Positions 17,551 through 25,098 of a stretch of 64,000 nucleotides of DNA are shown here, piece by piece. Where the stretch lies: positions 1,979,213 through 2,043,212 of the forward strand of contig NZ_LT840184.1 in assembly GCF_900177425.1 (NCBI RefSeq), given 5' to 3'. Position 1 is the first letter of the stretch. Each line of letters begins with the position of its first letter. Both the position numbers and the translations under genes were made by a program. Under the pieces are notes generated by a model. That model searched no databases, was not told the DNA's origin, and saw only the letters and a program-made list of their open reading frames with translations. The stretch is from Paenibacillus uliginis N3/975. Its GTDB lineage: Bacteria; Bacillota; Bacilli; Paenibacillales; Paenibacillaceae.

Positions 17551-18756
17551 GTGAAAAAAACGTGGCTGTTAGGATTCGGTTTTTTCAGTATCAGTATTAC
17601 CTGGGCATTATATAACGCTTTTGTCCCCTTTTTTCTTGAGGACTACATATCGAGCGTTGCATGGATCGGTTTTTTTATGACCATCGATAATTATTTTGCT
17701 CTATTCTTACAGCCATGGATAGGCAGTCGCAGCGACCGGACTCATACCCGCTTCGGAAGAAGAATGCCATATCTGCTCATCGGCATGCCGCTAGGCGCCT
17801 TGTTTACAGCAATCATTCCATTTCACACCGGAATGGTAACTTTGATTCTATTTATGGTGCTGATGAATCTCGCTATGAGCCTTTATCGTTCTCCAACGGT
17901 TGCGCTCATGCCCGACATCACAGCCGAGAAAAACCGTACCCGGGCCAACGGTGTTATTAACTTTATGGGGGGCCTCGGTTCCATCATTGCATTTGGTGCC
18001 GGATCGGTATTGTTTAAAGCGCATCCTTCGTTCCCGTTCATTGCGGCGGCTTGCGTCACTCTGATCTCCATGTTTATTCTGATGCGCTTTATTAAAGAGA
18101 AGCGGGATGCACCGGGTTATGTCGCACAAGCCGAGGCCAAAACAAAAATATCGTTTAAGGGTCAGTTAAATCGTACAACGATTCTCCTGCTCTTAGCCAT
18201 TTTCTTTTGGTTTGTCGCTTATCAAGGTGTGGAAACCCTTTTTACCTTGTACGGCAAAAATGAAATGGGACTGACGAAATCAGAAGCGTCGTTCTCGCTG
18301 ACATTCTTTTCACTTGCTTTTGTACTATTTGCTATTCCAAGCGGGTGGCTCGGAAGCAAATTTGGGAAGAAGCGGGTAATATTTATCGGCGTTGCCGGAC
18401 TCTTGGTCGTATTTGCATCCGTCCCGTTGATCGATTCATTGCTGGTGCTGCGGATATTGCTGACGATCGGAGGTTTGTTCTGGGCGTGTATCAACATTAA
18501 CTCTTACCCATTCATCGTATCTACCGGATCGGAAGAGAGTATTGGTACACGCACTGGGATGTACTATCTTGTATCCTCACTTGCCGCCATTTCTTCACCG
18601 CCGCTGCTGGGTCAGCTTATTGATGCATTTGGATATTCAGTTCTGTTCTATTGTGCAGCGGGGAGTATGTTGATTGCACTGTTCTGTGTATCCATGATCC
18701 GCCATCCGGAGACGATGAATCGGTCTGGGCATGGGGACACAGCAGTTAACTCTTAA
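17551..18756 (+). CDS. MFS/GPH-type transporter (SLC45-like), coupled to the phosphodiesterase gene
   Basis: The 401-residue protein has twelve predicted helices. An early loop SRSDRTHTRFGRRMPYLLIG matches the cation:sugar symporter (SLC45/GPH-like) signature rather than drug exporters. A GTG at 17551, 7 bases after AAGGAGAG, is preferred over a TTG at 17515 that lies inside the upstream gene. Pairing with a GDPD suggests uptake of a glycerophosphodiester or a sugar, but the substrate is not readable from sequence. Confidence 0.85.
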   Translation: MKKTWLLGFGFFSISITWALYNAFVPFFLEDYISSVAWIGFFMTIDNYFALFLQPWIGSRSDRTHTRFGRRMPYLLIGMPLGALFTAIIPFHTGMVTLILFMVLMNLAMSLYRSPTVALMPDITAEKNRTRANGVINFMGGLGSIIAFGAGSVLFKAHPSFPFIAAACVTLISMFILMRFIKEKRDAPGYVAQAEAKTKISFKGQLNRTTILLLLAIFFWFVAYQGVETLFTLYGKNEMGLTKSEASFSLTFFSLAFVLFAIPSGWLGSKFGKKRVIFIGVAGLLVVFASVPLIDSLLVLRILLTIGGLFWACININSYPFIVSTGSEESIGTRTGMYYLVSSLAAISSPPLLGQLIDAFGYSVLFYCAAGSMLIALFCVSMIRHPETMNRSGHGDTAVNS

Positions 18757-18773
18757 ATCGGAGGGGAAGGATA

Positions 18774-18815
18774 ATGAACCCCCCATATCGTAAAAAAACC
18801 ACCGTTCTAATTTGA
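18774..18815 (+). pseudogene. Truncated ORF (13 codons) interrupted by an insertion-sequence-like end
   Basis: A very good ribosome-binding region (GGAGGGGAAGG) precedes ATG 18774, but the frame MNPPYRKKTTVLI stops at 18815, exactly where a sequence resembling an IS3-type terminus begins. It looks like the first codons of a gene cut off by an insertion whose body was later lost. It would be the third gene of the GDPD-MFS operon. The lost gene's identity cannot be recovered. Confidence 0.35.
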
Positions 18816-18887
18816 AGTGCACCCCTTAAAGTAGACATTTGAAAACCCATATGGGAAACCGATGATACTTTAGGGGGATTTTGAACA
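18813..18887 (+). mobile_element. Possible IS3-type end remnant
   Basis: The stretch starting TGAAGTGCACCCCTTAAAG resembles, from memory, terminal repeats of IS3-family elements in Bacillales. Inside are the palindrome CCCATATGGG and an inverted partner, TACTTTAGGGGG, of the outer CCCCTTAAAGTA. There is no transposase gene. It may be a solo end or a small non-autonomous element. Confidence 0.35.
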
Positions 18888-18932
18888 TTTACGACATTAT
18901 TATCGTCAAAACTTAAACGAAAGGAGTCTCCT

Positions 18933-19145
18933 GTGGAAACTTTTGCACAATCTGCATTTGTAATGGCGTTATTGATATGTGTCGGATGGCTATTTATCAA
19001 AACAACAAAACTGAATGAGAAACACAGCCTGAATAGTAAAATATTGCGTTGGACAGGTTATGGACTTATTGTGATGACTATTTTTCTTATTGTTTATGGA
19101 GTACTACAGAACTTCGCTGCGGAATCTCATAGTTATGGACACTAG
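18933..19145 (+). CDS. Small two-helix membrane protein, unknown function
   Basis: This encodes 70 residues with a GTG start after AAAGGAGTCTCCT. Helices cover about residues 6-24 (SAFVMALLICVGWLFI) and 40-61 (WTGYGLIVMTIFLIVYGVL), joined by a charged loop (KTTKLNEKHSLNSKIL). The C-terminus is His-rich (ESHSYGH). I recognise no family. No gene is within 250 bases downstream; 19146-19360 shows nothing I can identify. Confidence 0.55.
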   Translation: METFAQSAFVMALLICVGWLFIKTTKLNEKHSLNSKILRWTGYGLIVMTIFLIVYGVLQNFAAESHSYGH

Positions 19146-19361
19146 GTTTAGCTTATTGAATTTAGTCACGAGCAAAAACATTTTACTATAGAGTGTAGAG
19201 ATATAATTTTGAATTTCAAAACGATATTGATATTGAAAACAGGAATACGGGAGAATTTGTCGAGGCCGAGTAACGGTGACTTTAACGAAATAGCACCAAG
19301 GTATAATAATAAAAAAAATCCGATAAATATGCTGGCTATTGTTTAAAAATGACGAAACTCT

Positions 19362-19370
19362 TGGTACAAT
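19362..19370 (+). promoter_or_regulatory. Extended -10 promoter element before ddh
   Basis: TGG-TACAAT (TACAAT at 19365-19370) lies 30 bases before the ATG. Upstream -35-like matches are poor (TTGTTT at 19339 with a 20-base spacer), so an extended -10 promoter is more likely. Confidence 0.4.
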
Positions 19371-19399
19371 AGCGGAAGCAAAATATAAGGAGGCGTAAT

Positions 19400-20377
19400 A
19401 TGACACAAAAGATAAGAGTGGGGATTGTAGGATACGGAAACTTGGGCCGCGGGGTAGAGAAGGCCATAAAGCAGAATAGTGACTTCGAACTGAAAGCCGT
19501 ATTTTCCAGACGTGATCCTGAAGGGGTATCCTCGGAAGCGAAAGCGGTACATATATCTGAACTGGATAGTTATAAAGAACAAATCGATGTACTGATCCTT
19601 TGCGGTGGTTCGGCTACTGATTTGCCGGAACAGGGTCCGGCCTTGGCAGGACTGTTTCATACAGTAGACAGTTTTGATACACACGCTAAAATTCCTTCTT
19701 ATTACGAAAGTGTTGACGCATCCGCACGCAAGGGCGGTAAAATCAGCGTGATCTCAACAGGCTGGGATCCGGGATTGTTCTCCTTGAACAGATTGCTTGG
19801 AGAAGCAGTACTTCCAGAAGGAAACGAATATACTTTTTGGGGTAAGGGTGTAAGTCAGGGCCATTCTGATGCCATTCGCCGTGTTGCCGGCGTGAAGAAT
19901 GGTGTGCAGTACACGATTCCTCGTGAAGAAGCTGTTCAGCGTGTACGCAGCGGTGAGAATCCGGAGCTCAGCACCCGCGACAAGCATCTTCGTGAATGCT
20001 ATATCGTAGCTGAAGAAGGAGCGGATCAAGCTGCGATTGAGACTGAAATTAAAGAAATGCCGAACTATTTCGCTGATTATGATACGGTAGTAAACTTTAT
20101 CAGTGAAGAAGAGCTGAAGCGCGACCATTCCAACATGCCACACGGGGGTACAGTGCTGCGCAGCGGCCGTACTGGAGAAAACAGCAAGCAGATTATCGAA
20201 TTCGGTCTGAAGCTGGATAGCAATCCCGAATTTACCGCAAGTGTGCTCGTGGCTTATGCACGTGCCGCTTTTAAGTTGGGACAAGCTGGTGACGCCGGTG
20301 CGAAAACCGTGTTTGATATTCCATTCGGACTGTTGTCTCCGAAATCACCGGAGCAGCTTCGTAAGGAACTTTTATAA
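19400..20377 (+). CDS. ddh: meso-Diaminopimelate D-dehydrogenase
   Basis: Ddh makes meso-diaminopimelate in one step from tetrahydrodipicolinate, ammonia and NADPH, supplying lysine and the peptidoglycan cross-link residue. The 325-residue protein has the N-terminal Rossmann motif VGIVGYGNLGRGVEKAI and the characteristic DSFDTHAKIP, STGWDPGLFSLNR and WGKGVSQGHSDAIR segments. It matches family length. Paenibacillus and some other Bacillales have this short route besides the acetylase or succinylase routes. AAGGAGG precedes the ATG. It is monocistronic with its own terminator. Confidence 0.95.
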   Translation: MTQKIRVGIVGYGNLGRGVEKAIKQNSDFELKAVFSRRDPEGVSSEAKAVHISELDSYKEQIDVLILCGGSATDLPEQGPALAGLFHTVDSFDTHAKIPSYYESVDASARKGGKISVISTGWDPGLFSLNRLLGEAVLPEGNEYTFWGKGVSQGHSDAIRRVAGVKNGVQYTIPREEAVQRVRSGENPELSTRDKHLRECYIVAEEGADQAAIETEIKEMPNYFADYDTVVNFISEEELKRDHSNMPHGGTVLRSGRTGENSKQIIEFGLKLDSNPEFTASVLVAYARAAFKLGQAGDAGAKTVFDIPFGLLSPKSPEQLRKELL

Positions 20378-20404
20378 TAGTAGGTATATAACGGATTTAA
20401 TCTG

Positions 20405-20437
20405 CGCCCGTACCCTTCAAGGGGGACGGGCGTTTTT
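20405..20437 (+). terminator. Intrinsic terminator after ddh
   Basis: CGCCCGT (20405-20411) pairs with ACGGGCG (20426-20432), with five T following. Confidence 0.88.
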
Positions 20438-20565
20438 CTGGATGAGTGAACGATAATTTCATAGATTGTTTAGAGCTTGCAGACAAATGAAAAGCAACTC
20501 ATAATGGAATAAAGATTGCAACAAGAAATGAGCCTATTTTGCGTTATAAGCTGGGGAGGGATGTT

Positions 20566-21189
20566 GTGCAGCTGCTGGCCATGCTAACGATGCTGATTGA
20601 TCATGTTGGATTTGTCTTTTTTTCTGGACAGGAAATTTGGAGAATCATCGGGCGTATTGCATTTCCCCTTTATGTCTATGGTCTTGTTCAGGGTTATATC
20701 CACACTTCATCAAGGCCTCGCTATATGTTTCGTCTGGGTATGATCGCTTTATTGTCCCAAATTCCGTATCAGCTTGCGATCAATCCCTATGGATTGAATG
20801 TGGTCGTTTCACTGTTGGCCGGTGCGGTTGTGCTGCACATATTGGACCGCTCTGATTCCTTGCTGCTGTCCATCGGAATTGTCGCTGCCGCAAGTATCGT
20901 TATGGAGATGTTTCCCTTTGATTACGGCGCCTATGGTCTACTGCTCATTCTGATATTCAGGTACTCTCCGGCCTACTTACTTGTACCGTGGCATCTGATG
21001 CTGAATATGCTGTATCTTTTCTTAAATAGTTGGGAACTGCAGCTGTGGAGTTTGCTGCCGACCATACTGATTGCTTACGGCCCGCTCGTGTGGAAGCGGA
21101 TTGAGTCGTTCCGCGTGCCTTCCTGGATATGGAGATCGTTTTATCCGCTGCATATGTTACTACTCGCCACAATACAGCTGTGGAAATAA
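20566..21189 (+). CDS. TraX-family multi-helix membrane protein
   Basis: The N-terminal QLLAMLTMLIDHVGFVFF is the signature of the TraX family, named after the F-plasmid pilin N-acetyltransferase; chromosomal Firmicute members have no known pilin substrate. About seven membrane helices are predicted. GTG 20566 is chosen because GGGGAGGG (20553-20560) lies 5 bases upstream; an in-frame TTG at 20539 would add nine residues with no ribosome-binding site. There is no conjugation gene in the window, so transfer of an O- or N-acyl group to some envelope molecule is only a guess. Confidence 0.75.
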   Translation: MQLLAMLTMLIDHVGFVFFSGQEIWRIIGRIAFPLYVYGLVQGYIHTSSRPRYMFRLGMIALLSQIPYQLAINPYGLNVVVSLLAGAVVLHILDRSDSLLLSIGIVAAASIVMEMFPFDYGAYGLLLILIFRYSPAYLLVPWHLMLNMLYLFLNSWELQLWSLLPTILIAYGPLVWKRIESFRVPSWIWRSFYPLHMLLLATIQLWK

Positions 21190-21258
21190 CTGGAATCGGA
21201 AGATATTACATGACTATAAAGCTTTAGCTGGAGCTGCATTTATTAAGGAGAGGATTTA

Positions 21259-21705
21259 ATGCTAAAGGTTGGAATCGCGGTATGTCTGTTGTTGCTTGCT
21301 GTGGCAGGATATTTAGCTTTTCGGAATTCAAAATTGATTGCCGAAAAGAAGCAGGCAGCATACATTTCAGTGCCTTCCTCTGAATATACACTTTATATGA
21401 CGAGGGAATTAACCGAAGAGGACCGAAGGACTATGGTGCCGCTTGGGATCATGGAATACCGTGACTTGAACGGAATAATGAAGGCTGTTTTGTGCAGAGT
21501 TACTCACGAAAGCAGCGGGGATTTGAAATTAGAAGAGGCAGGAACGATAATGATGAGACATATGATTCAGGCTCATCAAAGAGGAACGTTTATCGGTTAT
21601 CGTTCGGAAGTGGAAGCTTTGCAGAGTGAGGATGAAATACGAATGGCGGATCGGCTCTCTGAAGCTGCCAATCGTTCAGAGGCGGCTGCAAGCCAAACGA
21701 AATAG
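21259..21705 (+). CDS. Hypothetical protein with an N-terminal membrane anchor
   Basis: The 148-residue product has one N-terminal helix (about 3-21, KVGIAVCLLLLAVAGYLAF) and a soluble, charged remainder ending in an Ala/Ser/Glu-rich tail. No domain is recognised. AAGGAG precedes the ATG. It follows the TraX-like gene by 69 bases on the same strand and could be cotranscribed. Confidence 0.6.
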   Translation: MLKVGIAVCLLLLAVAGYLAFRNSKLIAEKKQAAYISVPSSEYTLYMTRELTEEDRRTMVPLGIMEYRDLNGIMKAVLCRVTHESSGDLKLEEAGTIMMRHMIQAHQRGTFIGYRSEVEALQSEDEIRMADRLSEAANRSEAAASQTK

Positions 21706-21795
21706 GAACTGTTAAAATAACAATGCTGTGGATAGGGTCAACCTCCCCTCTGACGGGGTAATGAACAGGAATAAGGCCGAAAGGAGATTTTCCGT

Positions 21796-22350
21796 ATGAA
21801 AACGATAACCATCGGAAAGACACTGATCTCCGTATTATCAGGCGATATTACGGCTTGGACGGGTGACATTATCGTAAACGCAGCGAATTCCGGCCTCTTG
21901 GGCGGTAACGGTGTTGACGGAGCCATTCACCGGATAGGCGGTCCTGAGATTATGGAGCAGTGCAAGGAAATCCGAAAGCTCCAGGGGGGATGTCCTCCAG
22001 GTCACGCAGTAATTACGGGTGCAGGAAATTTGGACGCCAAGCATGTTATCCACACCGTCGGTCCAATTTGGGAAGGCGGAGGCCGTGGTGAAGCACAAAC
22101 CTTGGCAGATTGTTACCGAAGTAGTTTGCAGCTGGCGAATGAAGTGGGAGCACGAAGCATTGCGTTTCCCAATATTAGCACTGGTATTTACGGATATCCC
22201 AAATCGCCCGCTTGTGATGTTGCTTTGAAAGCGGTCTCTGAATTTCTCAGAGAAGATCGGCAGGATAACCGACTCGAGCAGATTGACTTTGTATGTTTCG
22301 AATCGGACAATACGGATTTGTATGTTCAGTGGTTGGAACACTATGTTTAA
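21796..22350 (+). CDS. Macro-domain protein, likely O-acetyl-ADP-ribose deacetylase
   Basis: The 184-residue single-domain protein carries the ADP-ribose-binding loops NAANSGLLGGNGVDGAIH (about 28-45) and FPNISTGIYGYP (about 124-135), both typical of YmdB/MacroD-type hydrolases. These remove acetyl or ADP-ribose groups. The catalytic Asn/Asp pair region is intact. GGAGATTTT precedes the ATG. A possible ARTT or sirtuin partner is not in the window. Confidence 0.88.
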   Translation: MKTITIGKTLISVLSGDITAWTGDIIVNAANSGLLGGNGVDGAIHRIGGPEIMEQCKEIRKLQGGCPPGHAVITGAGNLDAKHVIHTVGPIWEGGGRGEAQTLADCYRSSLQLANEVGARSIAFPNISTGIYGYPKSPACDVALKAVSEFLREDRQDNRLEQIDFVCFESDNTDLYVQWLEHYV

Positions 22351-22371
22351 CAGGCTGTCTACAACATTATT

Positions 22372-22397
22372 ACGGGGCTTGCGGAGCGCAGCCCCGT
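22372..22397. terminator. Bidirectional terminator-like hairpin between convergent genes
   Basis: ACGGGGCT (22372-22379) pairs perfectly with AGCCCCGT (22390-22397) around a GC-rich loop. It lies between the macro gene and the small minus-strand gene. Confidence 0.65.
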
Positions 22398-22410
22398 TTG
22401 AAATTGTTAA

Positions 22411-22608
22411 CTACATATGGTATTTGCCGTTGGGCTCATCCAGCACCCATTCCAGCATGGTGATCATATCATCAAGCCGCGAATGCTGCTGGTTTAAATT
22501 GCGACGCTCGACACTATCTTCAGGCAGGGAAGCTGCTCTGGACTGAAGCATTTTCTTTTGCATGGATAATTCGTTAATCTTGGATTGTATCTGATTCCCG
22601 GTACGCAT
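22411..22608 (-). CDS. Small coiled-coil protein, unknown function
   Basis: This encodes 65 residues, almost all helical with heptad spacing (IQSKINELSMQKKMLQ; LNQQHSRLDDMITMLEWVL). The ATG at 22608 is 7 bases after GGAGG; an ATG two codons earlier is too close to it. I recognise no family. The gene is transcribed away from rpiA, and the short shared promoter region holds a perfect 28-base palindrome. Confidence 0.6.
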   Translation of the reverse strand: MRTGNQIQSKINELSMQKKMLQSRAASLPEDSVERRNLNQQHSRLDDMITMLEWVLDEPNGKYHM

Positions 22609-22622
22609 ATTCATTCCTCCGT

Positions 22623-22650
22623 AGGTATAATAGTCATGACTATTATACCT
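22623..22650. promoter_or_regulatory. Perfect 28-base palindrome between divergent genes
   Basis: The two 14-base arms AGGTATAATAGTCA (22623-22636) and TGACTATTATACCT (22637-22650) are exact reverse complements with no spacer. Each arm contains TATAAT on its own strand, so it may combine divergent -10 elements with an operator. It lies 42 bases before rpiA and 15 bases before the small coiled-coil gene. Confidence 0.65.
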
Positions 22651-22691
22651 CCAGAAACGATATTCTTTAACAACAAAGGAGAAAGAACAGC

Positions 22692-23384
22692 ATGAATATG
22701 AAAAAGAATGCCGCAGAAAAAGCAGTTGAATATATTCAGGATGGCATGAAGGTTGGTCTCGGTACCGGATCTACTGCCTATTGGGCCATCGTCCGAATCG
22801 GAGAACGTGTGAAGGAAGGGCTGTCCATTGAAGCGGTTGCTACGTCTAAGACTTCGGAAAAGCTGGCAATCGAGCACGGAATTACACTAACCCCCCTTCA
22901 CCAAATCGGCAGACTTGACCTCACGATTGATGGCGCGGATGAGCTCGACCCGGAGCTTCGCTTGATCAAGGGTGGCGGAGGTGCTCTGCTTCGAGAGAAA
23001 ATTACCGCCTTCCACAGTGATCGTCTTCTTATTGTGGCCGATGAGAGTAAGTCAGTTTCTTCATTGGGGAACTTTCCGCTGCCCGTTGAGATTGTACCTT
23101 TTGCGAGGGAGTGGACTTACGCTGCATTGGAGAGATTGGGCTGCAGCGTGCGGCTTCGGCTGGAAGAAGCGGGAAACTTGTATGTAACGGATAACGGCAA
23201 TTACATTGCGGATTGTGAATTTGGTATAATAAACTCTCCTGAACAGCTGGAGCAGGAATTGAGGGGAATTCCGGGTGTTGTGGAACATGGCTTGTTCATC
23301 GGCATGGCAGACATAGCTTTTATCGGGCGTAGTGACGGGTCTGTGGATGTCATGGCAATAACAACAAAAAACAACTCGGGATAA
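22692..23384 (+). CDS. rpiA: Ribose-5-phosphate isomerase A
   Basis: RpiA interconverts ribose-5-phosphate and ribulose-5-phosphate in the non-oxidative pentose phosphate pathway. The 230-residue protein has the three active-site signatures GLGTGSTAYW (23-32), DGADELDPEL (about 79-88) and KGGGGALLREK (about 93-103, including the catalytic Glu and Lys). Length is normal. AAAGGAGAAAGAACAGC precedes the ATG. A MarR regulator follows after 23 bases, probably cotranscribed. Confidence 0.93.
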   Translation: MNMKKNAAEKAVEYIQDGMKVGLGTGSTAYWAIVRIGERVKEGLSIEAVATSKTSEKLAIEHGITLTPLHQIGRLDLTIDGADELDPELRLIKGGGGALLREKITAFHSDRLLIVADESKSVSSLGNFPLPVEIVPFAREWTYAALERLGCSVRLRLEEAGNLYVTDNGNYIADCEFGIINSPEQLEQELRGIPGVVEHGLFIGMADIAFIGRSDGSVDVMAITTKNNSG

Positions 23385-23407
23385 ATGATTTCGGAGGTTA
23401 AAAAAGC

Positions 23408-23857
23408 ATGTCGGATAATCAGGAACATGAAGATTTGTCATTATACTTATTAGTAGTGCTTTCACGGGCATACAACTCCGTGATGGCTCACTCTAACCGG
23501 AGCATTCAAAGTCACGGGCTCAACTCAACTGAATTTGGCGTACTGGATGTGCTGTATCACAAAGGACCGCAGCCACTGCAAAAAATTGGCGAGAAGGTAC
23601 TCATTTCTAGCGGAAATATTACGTATGTAGTGGACAAGCTCCAAAAAAAGAATTTGCTCATCAGAAGAGCATCGGCAGAGGATCGCCGTGTAATTTACGC
23701 TGAATTGACCGATGAGGGCAGGGAGCTGTTTGAACGTATATTCTCCGTACATAAAGAGAAGATTGCGCACGCGGTAAGCGGCCTGACGGATGAAGAGAAG
23801 CTGCAGGCGTCAGCTCTACTCAGGAAGCTCGGTACTACCTCACAGAAATTGCAGTAA
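23408..23857 (+). CDS. MarR-family transcriptional regulator
   Basis: The 149-residue winged-helix protein has its DNA-binding helix around LQKIGEKVLISSGNITYVVD (56-75) and the wing RRASAEDRRVIYAELTDEG. It resembles the MhqR/OhrR-type regulators of Bacillales, but lacks the early OhrR cysteine context (no CLLYA), so a peroxide-sensing role is not supported. It sits in a short operon rpiA-marR-GNAT; the target is not evident. The palindrome at 22623-22650 is a possible site for it. Confidence 0.87.
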   Translation: MSDNQEHEDLSLYLLVVLSRAYNSVMAHSNRSIQSHGLNSTEFGVLDVLYHKGPQPLQKIGEKVLISSGNITYVVDKLQKKNLLIRRASAEDRRVIYAELTDEGRELFERIFSVHKEKIAHAVSGLTDEEKLQASALLRKLGTTSQKLQ

Positions 23858-23895
23858 TATGAGATTGAGATACTATTTGGAATGGAGTTATGACG

Positions 23896-24324
23896 ATGAT
23901 AAAACAAATTTCTTCCCGTCTGGAGGATCTGGAGGTTAAGGAATTGCTTGCTTACTCCGTCTTTCCGGATCCGGAGAGGTTGGATCAAGCGGTAGAAGCT
24001 TACCGTAAACCTAATGGACTGGAATTGTACGGATATGAAGAAGAAGGAGTGCTTGTAGGCATCATTGGTGTCGACAAAGTAGAAGATGAAATGACTATTA
24101 AGCACATTGCAGTAACACCGGAAAATAGAGGTAAGGATTACGGTCGTGGCATGATTCTGGAACTGATGGTGCAGCAAAAACCGGCACGTGTTATTGCAGA
24201 GACAGATGAGGAAGCCGTAGGCTTTTACCGCAGCATTGGCTTTGAGATTTATAGTCTAGGAGAGATCTACCCCGGGGTTGAACGTTTCCGCTGCGTATAT
24301 GAAGTGGAAGAGGAAGAAGAATAG
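23896..24324 (+). CDS. GNAT-family N-acetyltransferase
   Basis: The 142-residue protein shows the acetyl-CoA-binding signature in IKHIAVTPENRGKDYGRGMI (motif A, RGKDYGRG) and the C-terminal EAVGFYRSIGFEI. The ATG at 23896 lies 8 bases after GGAG; the ATG two codons upstream is too close. Substrate is unknown. It is 38 bases downstream of the marR stop on the same strand. Confidence 0.85.
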   Translation: MIKQISSRLEDLEVKELLAYSVFPDPERLDQAVEAYRKPNGLELYGYEEEGVLVGIIGVDKVEDEMTIKHIAVTPENRGKDYGRGMILELMVQQKPARVIAETDEEAVGFYRSIGFEIYSLGEIYPGVERFRCVYEVEEEEE

Positions 24325-24388
24325 TATGTTGATATGAATTTGGTAAAATGATGAATAAACTAATTTAAAGAGTTCACTGTTTTGTTAA

Positions 24389-24448
24389 TTATAATTATTC
24401 TAAAACAACTTGACAATTTCAACTAATTATCTAATAATAATTATTATA
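24389..24448 (+). promoter_or_regulatory. PerR-type operators and promoter of ahpCF
   Basis: TTATAATTATTCTAA (24389-24403) matches the PerR box TTATAATNATTATAA at all but one base. TTGACA (24410-24415) and TAATAAT (24432-24438) form the promoter with a 16-base spacer. A second AT palindrome, ATAATAATTATTAT, overlaps the -10 region and may be another PerR site. Derepression by peroxide of ahpCF is the standard Bacillus arrangement; here it is inferred from the sites. Confidence 0.7.
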
Positions 24449-24525
24449 AAGTGAGTTCAGAATATGTTATCTACAGCTTCTGAATATCTCTATTCACAAA
24501 AATACATCTAAAGGAGATTATAAAT

Positions 24526-25089
24526 ATGTCACTTATCGGAACAGAAGTACTACCATTCAAAGCATCCGCATTTCAAAAAGGTAATTTTATCGATGTTACA
24601 GAAGAAAATTTCAAAGGTAAATGGAGCGTAGTTTGCTTCTATCCAGCTGACTTTACATTCGTGTGCCCTACTGAGCTCGAAGATTTGCAGAACGAATACG
24701 AAACTTTAAAGAAACTTGGTGTTGAAGTATATTCCGTATCTACAGATACTCATTTCACACATAAAGCATGGCATGCAAGCTCTCCTGCAATTGGTAAGGT
24801 TGAGTACATTATGATTGGTGATCCTTCCCATGTGATTTCCCGCAACTTTGATGTATTGATCGAAGCTGAAGGTCTTGCAGATCGCGGTACATTCATTATT
24901 GATCCGGACGGCGTTATCCAAACCGTTGAGATTACTGCAGGTGGCATTGGCCGTGATGCAAGTGCTCTTATTAACAAGATTAAAGCGGCACAATATGTTC
25001 GCAACAATCCAGGTGAAGTGTGCCCAGCGAAATGGCAAGAAGGTGGAGAAACACTGAAGCCAAGCCTCGATCTCGTAGGCAAGATTTAA
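24526..25089 (+). CDS. ahpC: Alkyl hydroperoxide reductase subunit C (peroxiredoxin)
   Basis: AhpC reduces hydrogen peroxide and organic peroxides; it is recycled by AhpF. The 187-residue typical 2-Cys peroxiredoxin has peroxidatic Cys47 in FTFVCPTEL and resolving Cys166 in GEVCPAKW. Length is as usual for the bacterial AhpC group. AAAGGAGATTATAAAT precedes the ATG. ahpF begins 10 bases after the stop. Confidence 0.97.
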   Translation: MSLIGTEVLPFKASAFQKGNFIDVTEENFKGKWSVVCFYPADFTFVCPTELEDLQNEYETLKKLGVEVYSVSTDTHFTHKAWHASSPAIGKVEYIMIGDPSHVISRNFDVLIEAEGLADRGTFIIDPDGVIQTVEITAGGIGRDASALINKIKAAQYVRNNPGEVCPAKWQEGGETLKPSLDLVGKI

Positions 25090-25098
25090 GGTGGCAAG

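Noticed and set aside
22692..24324. OhrR-like organic peroxide regulator for the MarR gene near ahpC
   Set aside because: The conserved N-terminal sensing cysteine of OhrR is absent, and ahpCF already has PerR-type sites.
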